This document shows positions 55,371 to 63,804 of a DNA stretch of 64,000 bases, in pieces; position 1 is the first letter of the stretch; every line of letters starts with the position of its first letter. Position numbers and translations under genes: made by a program. Source of the DNA: Pseudooceanicola spongiae (GTDB lineage Bacteria > Pseudomonadota > Alphaproteobacteria > Rhodobacterales > Rhodobacteraceae). The notes beneath the pieces were generated by a model. It was not told where the DNA came from. It saw only the letters and a list, made by a program, of their open reading frames with translations, and did no database searches. The DNA is taken from the NCBI RefSeq assembly GCF_014899185.1, contig NZ_CP045201.1, positions 4,069,501-4,133,500 of the forward strand. The letters run 5' to 3'.

Positions 55371-56066
55371 TTATAGGCGATAGCCGCCGGAAACGGTGAG
55401 GACTTCACCTGTGATAAACGAGGCGTCATCCCCGGCCAAGAACCGGACTGCTCTTGCGATATTGTCGGGGGAGGCGATACGGCCCAAAGCTGTCTCATCG
55501 GCAAAAAGTTTCACGAGCTCATCCGGCCGCGGCGCTTCTGGAATATTCACCGCACCGGGTGCCACAGCATTCACCCGGATTTGGCTGGGCCCAAGTTCCT
55601 TCGCCATACCTTTTGTCCAAAGGTTGATCGCAGCCTTGCTGGCTCCATAGATCGCAGCACCTTTGGGCGGCAAAACCGCATTGACCGACGAAATGTTTAC
55701 GATGGATGCTCCTGCCTTAAGATGAGGCAAAGCGGCGACCAGAAGTGAATGGGCTGCTAAGACATTCACATTCAGCATCCGACCCAAACCATCCGCATCG
55801 AACACGTCATTTCGGGAAGGAGAGATCAATCCGGCATTATTGACAATCACGTCGAGACGCCCGAACCGATCTATGATTTCCGCCACGATCCTGGGGGCAG
55901 CGTCTTTGTCTGTCAGGTCCGCCCGAACCGCCAGCGCCCCATCAGGCAAAGCGGCCGGCGGTGTGTTCAACCACGTCACAGCAAGGTCATGGTCCCGCAC
56001 AAGGTTCAGTGCGATGGCTAAACCAATCCCTCTGGCGCCGCCCGTGACAAGCGCAACTTTCCGCAT
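55371..56066 (-). CDS. Short-chain dehydrogenase/reductase
   Basis: A 231-residue classical SDR. The cofactor loop VTGGARGIGLAIA lies at the N-terminus, NNAG follows, and the active site has Ser in NISSVNAVL and Tyr/Lys in AAIYGASKAAIN. It is similar to 3-oxoacyl-ACP reductase-like enzymes; the substrate is unknown. GGAG precedes the ATG at 56066. Confidence 0.88.
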   Translation of the reverse strand: MRKVALVTGGARGIGLAIALNLVRDHDLAVTWLNTPPAALPDGALAVRADLTDKDAAPRIVAEIIDRFGRLDVIVNNAGLISPSRNDVFDADGLGRMLNVNVLAAHSLLVAALPHLKAGASIVNISSVNAVLPPKGAAIYGASKAAINLWTKGMAKELGPSQIRVNAVAPGAVNIPEAPRPDELVKLFADETALGRIASPDNIARAVRFLAGDDASFITGEVLTVSGGYRL

Positions 56067-56257
56067 GGCAATCTCCGGACTGATAGGAATTCCAGACGAC
56101 CACGAGGCCCCGTCTTTGTCCAGAATGCTTTCGATGTCATCGAAGGGCAAAATTGGGCTCGGACCGGACCTGCGCGGCGCACTGCGTGAGGGTCCGGTGA
56201 GCGGACTTTCCTGTCGTTGACTGCGATCTGCGCGAAGGTCCGGTTTTCCAAATTGGG

Positions 56258-56926
56258 TCAGTTGGTAACGTGATAGTCAAAGTCATCCGACCTCTGACAC
56301 CCATGGGAAGATTGGCTTTTCATGAAAACATCGTATCTGGTGGTTTTTCCAACAATCCGGTGGGTACAGGGCCTCACCCCCTCTATGGCATGAGCTTTCA
56401 ATGGCCACTTCAGAACAACTCTTTTGGCGTCATGCTGAAGGGCAGTTCTGACGAGGTCCGCGGCATCGTCATCGTTTCCCACTATCTCGCGGACTTGCCG
56501 CAAATCGAGCTTCACTAGGGCAGATCCACTGCGAGCAGGATGCATCGGATCAATCAGGATCGCTTCTGCGGGGATTTGGGGTAGCAAATCCTTTGCGTCT
56601 CCCCTCAGTAGCGACATCCGGCCAATGATATCGCGCAGTTCCCCACCTTCCTTGGCCGCACGAGCCATGCCTTCAGCCAGCAAGAAGTGCATAGTTTCGG
56701 ACCGCTCGATCATTGTGACCCGAGCTCCGAGCGAGGCCAGCAGAAAGGAGTCTCGACCCAGACCGGCAGTAGCATCAATGATGACCGGGGTATTTCCCCC
56801 ACGCAGGCCCATGGCCTTCGCAAGCGGCTGGCCGCGACCCCCACCGAACCTGAGCCGATGTGCAACGGCCCCCTTAACGAAATCAACTCTTAGGTCACTT
56901 ACGGATTGCTTCACGGGGGTGCTCAT
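56258..56926 (-). CDS. rsmJ: 16S rRNA (guanine-1516-N2)-methyltransferase, RsmJ type
   Basis: A 222-residue Rossmann methyltransferase. The SAM site is IIDATAGLGRDSFLLASLGA, and the catalytic region ILIDPMHPARSGSALVKLD matches the DPMYP...K motif of RsmJ. RsmJ is typical of gammaproteobacteria, so its presence here suggests transfer. GTG at 56929 is an alternative start. The downstream sequence to 55371 has no terminator that I can see. Confidence 0.82.
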   Translation of the reverse strand: MSTPVKQSVSDLRVDFVKGAVAHRLRFGGGRGQPLAKAMGLRGGNTPVIIDATAGLGRDSFLLASLGARVTMIERSETMHFLLAEGMARAAKEGGELRDIIGRMSLLRGDAKDLLPQIPAEAILIDPMHPARSGSALVKLDLRQVREIVGNDDDAADLVRTALQHDAKRVVLKWPLKAHAIEGVRPCTHRIVGKTTRYDVFMKSQSSHGCQRSDDFDYHVTN

Positions 56927-57560
56927 CACTGTTGGAGACTAAAGGGAAGACTGCAGGGTAGGACTTGGACGATTTGTTTTCTGGTCCGCTAAAGACCAGA
57001 TCTGAGCCGCATTGATTTTACAGGATGCGACATTTCAATCGGGTTCCAACTTGAATGAAGTTGTCCTTGTAGTGCGGGTCGCGCTGCTGCGTATGACCCG
57101 CATCATCGTCAAGAGCAATACGCCGTCCCGCGAAGCAAGTCTGCTAAGAGATGTGGCCTCGCCACGATGTGCCTGAGCTACCTGCCTGCGGGCACCGGAG
57201 CGGATCAATCGGCATAGCGCCATACCGCGGTCGCCCGGCCTGAGGGGATCCAAAGCGCGATCAACCAAAGCTGCCGTTTATGTAGATTGCGGCATTAAGA
57301 AGAGAGGGCGAAGGCCGGACCTTCGCCGCACACGGCAGCGAGGTCAGGTGAGCGGACAATGGGGACTTTCGCTGCGATTTTGCCAATGTCGGCTTTCGTA
57401 AATAGAAAGGCGTCGATAAGTTTGGTTCTAGCGAAGCTATTTGGCGCATTGGTTGCTGCGCTTGCTCCACTATGGGACATCTCCCAACTAGACGGTTGTG
57501 GCTTTGCCGTGTGTTCCGGTATTCTGCGATAGAGTGTATCGACTTAAGAGGAACCATTTC
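56927..57560. other. Gene-free stretch
   Basis: About 630 bases without a supported gene. An antisense frame at 57035-57268 shows no recognisable domain. Partial similarity between 57314-57390 and 56190-56240 (CCGGACCTTCGC, GTGAGCGGAC) points to decayed intergenic repeats. Confidence 0.4.
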
Positions 57561-57767
57561 ATGGAAGACAAGGTTAAAGGCCCCGCGTCCTATTTCCCCT
57601 CTATCGAGAAGACTTACGGCAAGCCGGTTCAGCATTGGCTCGACCTGATCTCAGCCAGACCCGAAGAGAAGCACATGGAGACAGTTGCTTGGCTTAAGTC
57701 TGAACATGGGCTCGGTCACGGACATGCAAATGCGCTCGTGGCTCATTCGCGGGCCTCGAACAGTTAG
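57561..57767 (+). CDS. DUF4287 domain protein
   Basis: A 68-residue protein matching the DUF4287 pattern (YGKPVQHWLDLI and WLKSEHGLGHGHANALV). Function unknown. GAGG precedes the ATG at a suitable distance. Confidence 0.87.
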   Translation: MEDKVKGPASYFPSIEKTYGKPVQHWLDLISARPEEKHMETVAWLKSEHGLGHGHANALVAHSRASNS

Positions 57768-58120
57768 GTAGAAATTACGATTTCGCCACAGCAGACCCAA
57801 AAACCAGACATATCTTGATGGCGCAGCATCTTTTATTCTGGGCTCAGACCGGACTTGCGGCGGCGCAGCGCCAAGGCGAGCATCCAAAGCCGCTTCTGTG
57901 ACGAACACAGCAGGTCGCAGCCAGCCCTTTCGCGACCTTCGTGCCTGGTGCAGCGGTAGCTATGCTGCCTGTGAGAGAGGCCAAATTCAAGGAAGCGGAC
58001 GCTAGGCCACTTAGCGCAGAGCCCAATGATCCTGCGGACCGCCCGACTGACAGAGAAGCTTGCCGTTAGAGAGGATTCAAGGCAAAGTTCTCACTCAAAA
58101 CACGAAGAGGACGTAAACCG
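57768..58120. other. Gene-free stretch with repeat
   Basis: No gene apart from the repeat copy at 57922-57968. The open frame seen on the minus strand there owes its length to the repeat. Confidence 0.4.
57922..57968 (-). repeat. 47-bp dispersed repeat, copy 2 (inverted)
   Basis: Reverse-complement partner of 46935-46981 (44 of 47 bases). Confidence 0.75.
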
Positions 58121-58240
58121 ATGCTTCGACTTCTACGCCGTCTCTTCACCACCCCTCTAAGCTCACGCCCTCGAAAGCCGGGTAGCGCGTTTGCTCCTTC
58201 GGTAACTCAGCCTGATGTCTCTGTTGGCCACAACGCATAA
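58121..58240 (+). CDS. Possible small basic protein or leader peptide
   Basis: A 39-codon frame beginning MLRLLRRLFTT, with GAGG ten bases before the ATG. Its TAA abuts the ATG of the next gene, which lacks its own ribosome binding site, so translation of that gene may depend on it. No homology recognised. Confidence 0.4.
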   Translation: MLRLLRRLFTTPLSSRPRKPGSAFAPSVTQPDVSVGHNA

Positions 58241-58594
58241 ATGAGGCGCATCTCGGGGCGTTTCGTGCGGCATCTCCTTTTTGTCATCGCGCTGGTCGCG
58301 GCCACCTGGGTCTTTGCGCCCGGGTCGGCACAGGCGCATGAAACGGCGCAGAGCGTGCCTATGTCAGGCGACTGTCCGAACTGCATGGACATAGACGCCG
58401 AAGGATCGGTCGATCACAAGATGACCCACGATTGCCACCAGGGCGCAGTCTGCGGCCCGGCGCTTGCTGGCTTTTCCGACAGTGCTGGCCTGGTCATTTC
58501 GTTTCCAGCGGCAAAGCTGAATTTGCGCCCGAGGAGCCAAGCGGCGCCCGGGTCCGAGGTTGTCGCTAGGGACCTGCCTCCACCGCGAGCCTGA
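58241..58594 (+). CDS. Secreted Cys/His-rich protein of the copper locus
   Basis: A 117-residue protein with a signal peptide (LLFVIALVAATWVFA ... AQAHE). The mature part has CPNCMD, several His and Met residues, and the C-terminal LPPPRA seen in DUF2946/CopL-like small proteins near copper resistance genes. Metal binding is likely but not proven. Possibly coupled to the small frame just upstream. Confidence 0.6.
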   Translation: MRRISGRFVRHLLFVIALVAATWVFAPGSAQAHETAQSVPMSGDCPNCMDIDAEGSVDHKMTHDCHQGAVCGPALAGFSDSAGLVISFPAAKLNLRPRSQAAPGSEVVARDLPPPRA

Positions 58595-58677
58595 CTGCAT
58601 TCGAAACCGGGTCGCGGGCAACTCCGCGTCCACGATGCATTCACGGCCATGACGCCGAGTTTTTCAGGACAACCATT

Positions 58678-59106
58678 ATGAACAAGATCATTCCCGCCTT
58701 GGTAGCGGCTATTGCCGTTATGGGCGGTGCCTACTACGTCACAAAACCCTCCGAGCAGACTGTAGCGGACTCACCTGTTCAGGGGGAGCCGCTGGTGGCT
58801 ATCACCCTGCCCGCCGACCTCTCACCCGAGGCAAAGATGGGTCAGCGCGCCTTCGACGCCACCTGTGCCGAGTGCCATGGGCAGAACGCGACGGGCAAAA
58901 TGGGCTTTGGCCCGCCGCTGGTGCACAAGATCTACGAGCCAAACCACCACGCCGACATCGCTTTCCAGATGGCCGTACAGAACGGCGTCCGGGCACATCA
59001 CTGGCAGTTCGGAGACATGCCGGCCCAATCCGGGCTGACCCGTAGTGATGTCGGCAATATCATCGCCTATGTGCGCCAACTTCAGCGCGTCAACGGGATT
59101 AATTAG
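58678..59106 (+). CDS. Class I cytochrome c
   Basis: A 142-residue protein with an N-terminal membrane anchor or signal (IIPALVAAIAVMGGAYYV) and one haem site (CAECHG). A distal Met is probably in FGDMPAQSGL, as in small monohaem c-type cytochromes. It would carry electrons in the periplasm, perhaps from or to the multicopper oxidase. CAGGA precedes the ATG. Confidence 0.88.
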   Translation: MNKIIPALVAAIAVMGGAYYVTKPSEQTVADSPVQGEPLVAITLPADLSPEAKMGQRAFDATCAECHGQNATGKMGFGPPLVHKIYEPNHHADIAFQMAVQNGVRAHHWQFGDMPAQSGLTRSDVGNIIAYVRQLQRVNGIN

Positions 59107-59206
59107 AACGCCATGCCTCGTGTGGCACGAGGACCGGGGTCGCAGACCCTGCAAGACAATATGAACCAAAGTCGCCTTCGCGGCCGCACCCACTAAGGAT
59201 CTAAAA

Positions 59207-59638
59207 ATGAAGAAATATATCGCACTTGGTTTCATTGCGGCTGGAACCGCCGCCCTCGCACATGGTGGGGTCAAGGACCCGGACGTCATGAATCGCATGA
59301 TAGGGATGTCGGAACTTGCAAAGCAGATGAAAGTCGTCGGGAGCATGGCCAAGGGAGAGACCGCATTCGACTCTGCCGCCGCCAACGCAGCTCTGGCAAA
59401 AATGTCGGAAGAGGCGTCGTATATCCCCAGCCTTTTCGAAACTGAGGCGATAGACCCCAAGTCCGAAGCGCTGCCGATAATCTGGGATCAGTTCGAAACC
59501 TTCGCCGCACGCGCCAATGACTTGGAGCAGGTCACAGGAAGCCTCGCGGGCCAAGTGCTGACGGTCGGCGATCTCGGTCCGGCCATGCAGCAGATCGGCA
59601 AGGCCTGCAGCGCCTGTCACACGACGTTCCGCAAATGA
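59207..59638 (+). CDS. Cytochrome c' family protein
   Basis: A 143-residue four-helix-bundle cytochrome of class II. It has a signal peptide (YIALGFIAAGTAALA), internal helices, and the haem site CSACHTTFR at the extreme C-terminus, as expected for c'/c556. Roles include NO binding or electron transfer. AAGGA precedes the ATG. Confidence 0.9.
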   Translation: MKKYIALGFIAAGTAALAHGGVKDPDVMNRMIGMSELAKQMKVVGSMAKGETAFDSAAANAALAKMSEEASYIPSLFETEAIDPKSEALPIIWDQFETFAARANDLEQVTGSLAGQVLTVGDLGPAMQQIGKACSACHTTFRK

Positions 59639-59934
59639 AGCGTGCTGGCATATCGTAGGTTTGTGCCGCGCCCGGAGCCCAAACGGACCGCCGCTTCCGG
59701 GCGCGCGATCTGGAAGCAGCGGCACCCTCTATGAAAGCCATTCGCTGCGCATGTCGCGTAGTGGCTCTGGAAGAAGCAGCCCTCAGCGCAGTGTGCGACC
59801 TTCTGGCGTGTGTCTGGTCGACCTGGCCAGACCGCGCGCAAGAGGTTCAGCGTCAACGCACGCATGGCGTCGAGGAACCACGATAAAAACGCAGGCGCGA
59901 CGATCCTGAATATTTCCTCGTGCCTTCAAAACCT
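59639..59934. other. Intergenic between convergent genes
   Basis: About 300 bases with no supported gene; the open frames have no recognisable domain and no ribosome binding site. No clear terminator hairpin identified. Confidence 0.35.
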
Positions 59935-60237
59935 TCAGGTCGTCAGCAGCGCCTTGCGTGCGGCATAGTCCTCCGCTTCGATCTCGCCACGGGCGAAGCG
60001 GAGGTCGAGTTCCGAACGCGCGCTTGACGCTGCACCGTGCGCATGGTGGCCGTCCATCCGACGGACGAACCAGATCACCCCGGCAACGATTAGCCCAAGG
60101 ACAATCAGCCAGAGCACCGGACCAAACATCATGCCCATTCCGTATCCATATCCGCCGTCCATCATATGGCCGTAGCCATCCGTATCGGCCAGGGCAGGTT
60201 GGGCCATTATGGCCAACAGCAGTGCAATACGTTTCAT
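59935..60237 (-). CDS. SHOCT-domain small membrane protein
   Basis: A 100-residue protein: signal-like N-terminus, a Gly/Met/Tyr-rich stretch (GYGHMMDGGYGYGMGMM), one membrane helix (LWLIVLGLIVAGVIWFV), a His patch (DGHHAHG) and a C-terminal SHOCT motif (LDLRFARGEIEAEDYAARKA). Common in copper resistance clusters; the Met/His segments may bind copper. Confidence 0.85.
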   Translation of the reverse strand: MKRIALLLAIMAQPALADTDGYGHMMDGGYGYGMGMMFGPVLWLIVLGLIVAGVIWFVRRMDGHHAHGAASSARSELDLRFARGEIEAEDYAARKALLTT

Positions 60238-60405
60238 AATACTCTCCGGTGTTTGAGGTCTGTCCTGACGATACTGCCCCCGCTCAGAGGCTGGCGCGCT
60301 GATCTGCATCAAGTGCGTTGTGATCAGGCGAAAGCCAAAGGCGCGCCGAAAATATCGACGCGCCCCTTCGCAGAACAGGTAGCTCGCTAAGCCGCTACCT
60401 TGGCG

Positions 60406-60711
60406 TTACTCGGTCATTATCTCCGTCACGGTCAGCTTGCCCTTCACGCGGTCGGCAACAAAATCGACCTCCTGGCCTTCGGCGAGGCCTTCGATCATCA
60501 CGGGGTCAGTGACTTCGAAGACCATTGTCATAGCATCCATTCCGAGATTTTCGAGCGGGCCATGATCGATTGTCAGCTTGTTCCACTTGGTGTCGATCTT
60601 GGTGATTGTGCCATGGCTCATCTGCATGTCGCCATGGTCGGCGGAATGGGTGCCTTCGGCGTGAGCGGTGGCGGCAAAAAGGGCGAAAGCGAGGGCAATC
60701 AGGGTTTTCAT
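60406..60711 (-). CDS. CusF-like periplasmic copper-binding protein
   Basis: A 101-residue protein with a signal peptide (LIALAFALFAATAHA) and a CusF/CopK-type beta-barrel pattern. GTITKIDTKWNKLTIDHGPL is followed by a Met-rich MDAMTMVFEV, which holds the metal ligands. It would carry Cu(I) to an efflux system or to the oxidase. It sits 53 bases after the multicopper oxidase on the same strand. Confidence 0.88.
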   Translation of the reverse strand: MKTLIALAFALFAATAHAEGTHSADHGDMQMSHGTITKIDTKWNKLTIDHGPLENLGMDAMTMVFEVTDPVMIEGLAEGQEVDFVADRVKGKLTVTEIMTE

Positions 60712-60764
60712 TCAGGATGTCCTTTCAAGGTACTAGGGGGAGCGCCTAGGCGCTCCGGCGATAG

Positions 60765-62117
60765 TCAGCCTTTGTGAAGATGGCTGCGCGGGGTGAGGAT
60801 GGTGTCGGGGCTATCGTTGCGGGCGTGATCGGGAAGTTCGCCTGTCCACTCCCACGCCTGCGTTCCGGGCGGGTTTTCATACCAGCCGGGGTCGGAATAA
60901 TCGTTGTCGGCAATGCCGTCCCGGACCTTCACGACCGAGAACATGCCGCCCATTTCCAGCGGGCCATACGGACCCCAACCCGACATCATCGGCACAGTGT
61001 TGTCGGGCAGCTCCATCGACATTTCAGCCATGTCCGCCATGCCGGCGGTGCCCATGGGCATATAGCCGGGGGTCTGGCGGCGGATCATCTGGGCGAGCTT
61101 CTTCTTGTCCGCCCCGATGAACGTTGGCAGGTCGTGACCCATGGCGTTCATGGTGTGATGCGCCTTGTGGCAATGAATGGCCCAGTCGCCCTCATGATCG
61201 GCGGTGAACTCATAGGCGCGCATCGCCCCGACCGGGATGTCGATGCTGACCTCGGGCCAGCGGGCCTCGGGGCGCACCCAGCCGCCATCGGTGCAGGTGA
61301 CCTCGAAGTCGTAGCCGTGCATGTGGATCGGGTGGTTGGTCATCGTCAGATTGCCGCAACGCACCCGTACCCGGTCGCCCTTGGACACGACCAAAGGGTC
61401 GATGTCGGGAAACACACGGCTGTTCCATGTCCACATGTTGAACTCGGTCATGGTGGCTACGCGGGGGATATAGGTGCCCGGGTCGATGTCGTAGGCCGCC
61501 AGCAGAAAGGCAAAGTCCCGGTCCACCGGCATGAAGGCAGGGTCGCGCGGATGCACGATGAACAGGCCCATCATCCCCATGGCCATCTGCACCATCTCAT
61601 CCGCATGAGGGTGATACATGAAGGTGCCCGACTTGATCAGGTCGAACTCGTAGACATAGGTCTTGCCCGGTGGGATCGCGGGGTGGCTCAGCCCGCCGAC
61701 GCCGTCCATCCCTGATGGAAGGATCATGCCGTGCCAATGCACCGTGGTATGTTCTGGCAGGCGGTTGGTGACATAGATCCGAACTCGCTCTCCCTCCACC
61801 GCCTCGATCGTCGGGCCGGTGGACTGGCCGTTGTAGCCCCAGAGACGCGCCATCATGCCGTTCGCCATGATCCGTTCGACCGGCTCGGCCACAAGGTGGA
61901 ATTCCTTGACGTTGCCGTTCATGCGCCAAGGCAGGGACCAGCCGTTGAGGGTTACGACAGGGTTGTAATCCGGCCCTGATCCGGGTCGCGGGGGCACCAT
62001 GGTGTCCGGGCTGTCGTATGTCGCCGCATCGGGCAGATCGCGAAAACGGGTCTGTGCTGTCGCGGCGGAGGCCATCACCAGCCCGGCGCCTGCGGTCAGA
62101 AGCTGTCTGCGGTTCAT
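60765..62117 (-). CDS. Periplasmic multicopper oxidase, copper-resistance type
   Basis: A 450-residue oxidase with a twin-arginine-like signal (MNRRQLLTAGAGLVMASAAT). The four copper-ligand segments are HWHG, HPHAD, HPIHMHG and HCHKAHHTMNAMGH. It resembles the CopA/CueO-like branch that oxidises Cu(I) to less toxic Cu(II). Its start overlaps the stop of the TolC-like gene (ATGA at 62114-62117), so the two are coupled. Met-rich stretches (MPMGTAGMADMAEMSM) are typical of copper-handling oxidases. Confidence 0.92.
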   Translation of the reverse strand: MNRRQLLTAGAGLVMASAATAQTRFRDLPDAATYDSPDTMVPPRPGSGPDYNPVVTLNGWSLPWRMNGNVKEFHLVAEPVERIMANGMMARLWGYNGQSTGPTIEAVEGERVRIYVTNRLPEHTTVHWHGMILPSGMDGVGGLSHPAIPPGKTYVYEFDLIKSGTFMYHPHADEMVQMAMGMMGLFIVHPRDPAFMPVDRDFAFLLAAYDIDPGTYIPRVATMTEFNMWTWNSRVFPDIDPLVVSKGDRVRVRCGNLTMTNHPIHMHGYDFEVTCTDGGWVRPEARWPEVSIDIPVGAMRAYEFTADHEGDWAIHCHKAHHTMNAMGHDLPTFIGADKKKLAQMIRRQTPGYMPMGTAGMADMAEMSMELPDNTVPMMSGWGPYGPLEMGGMFSVVKVRDGIADNDYSDPGWYENPPGTQAWEWTGELPDHARNDSPDTILTPRSHLHKG

Positions 62118-63529
62118 TCGCGGGATCCTCCGTTGGAGCCGCCCCAGATGGCGGCAGTCATGTCGGCCTCGGCGCGCCAGTAGTCGGCCTTGGCCTCGGC
62201 TGTGCTGAGTTGGGCCTCAAGCCCTTCGCGGGCGTCGGTGATCAAATCAAAGGTCGAGATCAACATGCCGTTGTAGGACCTCAGCGCGTCTTCATCGATG
62301 ATACGGCGCAGCGGCAGGACAGCATCGCGCCAATGCTTTGCGACGTTGTACTTCCCAGTGACCGCAGCATGAGCAGACCGGGCCTCTGACCTTGCGTTTA
62401 CGGCCTTTTGAGCAAGGTCGTTCGCGGCGCGCATGTATTCAATTTCGCCCCTGCGCGCGATCAGAGAGCCGGTGTCGTAGATCGGGATTTCGAACGTGAC
62501 CTCCAGCACCGGCGACACCTCGGTTGTCCGGCTCGAGGGAGAGCCCGATCTTTCCGCCGTCGCGCCTGCGACGATAGACACGTCTGACAGCATGCGCGTT
62601 TGTCCGGAAAGGCGGTACTCCTGTGCGACGGCCTCAAGTTCAAGCCGACCGATGGCAAGGTCGGTGCGGTGCTCCAATGTCAGCCGTTCCACATCCGACC
62701 GCCCCGGCCTGCGCCCTGGCAGGCCCGGCAGTTGGTTTGGCACGTAATAGTCGATATCCGCGCCCCAAAGCCCCATCAGCCGGGTCAGCTTTTCTTTCGC
62801 CAGTTGCGCCTCAAGCTTCGCGTCAGCGCGCTCAGCAGCCAGTTCGGCCGTAAAGGCATGTTCGCGCGCCTGATCCGAACGGCTCATTGCCCCGGTGCGG
62901 CCCAGTTCCACGGCAAGTTCAGACGCCGCATCCGCGGTGTCCTGCGCCCGCCCGATCAACGCGGCCGCCTCGAAGGCAGCAACGGTGTCGACCCAGGCCT
63001 GCCGGGTCTCGGTAGCCAGTGCGATAGTGGAGCCAAGCGCTGCGAACTGGGCCTGCCGGAATCGCGTCTCGGCAATATTCCGGCGCGGCTTCGCCGTCGC
63101 CGCCTCCAGGATCGCCCCGGTCACTGATGCCTCCAGAGAGCGCGCCAGCCCGACCTCGCCGATACCCGAGATGGTGACGCCAAAGGTCGGCACGGGACCA
63201 CGCGCGACCTCCCATAGATCGGCCGCTGAAAGGCCAAGATCGCCGTAGGCAGCCTGAAGTCCCCGATTGTTCATCAGCGCCACCTGAACGGCAGTGTCCG
63301 GCCCGATGGTCTTGCCATGCACCAGAGCGCGCGCCTTGGTCTCGTTGGCTGCCACCTCTGCCGCCGATTGCGCCCAGACGCCGACAGCGCCGGTGGCCTG
63401 CTGCGTGCCACTGGATACCAGAGAGTACCCCGCACGTGGGGCCGAGGCCTTTTGCACCAGCCCCGTGTCAGCACAGGCCGCCAAAGCAAGGGGGAGTGCT
63501 GCTGCGGTCATCTTCAAACCCCAGATCAT
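62114..63529 (-). CDS. TolC-like outer-membrane efflux lipoprotein
   Basis: A 471-residue protein of the outer-membrane efflux (OEP/NodT-like) family. The N-terminal lipobox LALAACAD gives a lipidated Cys. The two helical repeat halves contain many Ala-rich coiled segments. In copper loci such proteins act as CusC- or CopB-like exit ducts; no RND pump or membrane-fusion gene is visible in this window, though they may lie beyond the right edge. It overlaps both neighbours by 4 bases. Confidence 0.87.
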   Translation of the reverse strand: MIWGLKMTAAALPLALAACADTGLVQKASAPRAGYSLVSSGTQQATGAVGVWAQSAAEVAANETKARALVHGKTIGPDTAVQVALMNNRGLQAAYGDLGLSAADLWEVARGPVPTFGVTISGIGEVGLARSLEASVTGAILEAATAKPRRNIAETRFRQAQFAALGSTIALATETRQAWVDTVAAFEAAALIGRAQDTADAASELAVELGRTGAMSRSDQAREHAFTAELAAERADAKLEAQLAKEKLTRLMGLWGADIDYYVPNQLPGLPGRRPGRSDVERLTLEHRTDLAIGRLELEAVAQEYRLSGQTRMLSDVSIVAGATAERSGSPSSRTTEVSPVLEVTFEIPIYDTGSLIARRGEIEYMRAANDLAQKAVNARSEARSAHAAVTGKYNVAKHWRDAVLPLRRIIDEDALRSYNGMLISTFDLITDAREGLEAQLSTAEAKADYWRAEADMTAAIWGGSNGGSRE

Positions 63530-63744
63530 GAGGAGCCTCCCGGCGCTTGTGCGTCGTTCAGCCGTCGCCAGTCTTCTGGCTCGGCAATGGTGCGCAGGGT
63601 GTTTGCGACGCCCGGACCGGGTCGTGCAGCGCGCGACGTGGAGGGATCGGCCGCGCGGGTGAGCGGTGTTGCAACAGGCGGCGCATAGGGCTGCGCACAG
63701 CCCGCAAGCGCCAGCGGCACGGCGGCCGCAAACAGGATTTTCAT
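63526..63744 (-). CDS. Small lipoprotein
   Basis: A 72-residue protein with a lipoprotein signal (FAAAVPLALAGCAQP). The remainder is Pro/Ala-rich with no recognised domain. GGAG precedes the ATG; the stop overlaps the TolC-like start (ATGA), so it belongs to the copper operon. Confidence 0.75.
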   Translation of the reverse strand: MKILFAAAVPLALAGCAQPYAPPVATPLTRAADPSTSRAARPGPGVANTLRTIAEPEDWRRLNDAQAPGGSS

Positions 63745-63804
63745 GGAATAACTCCGGAAGGGATCGGCAGTGCAGGCGCCTTACAGCGCCCTACGACATG
63801 TCGA

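Noticed and set aside
57035-57268. 77-codon minus-strand frame as a transposase remnant
   Set aside because: No transposase motif could be identified and no inverted-repeat ends were seen.
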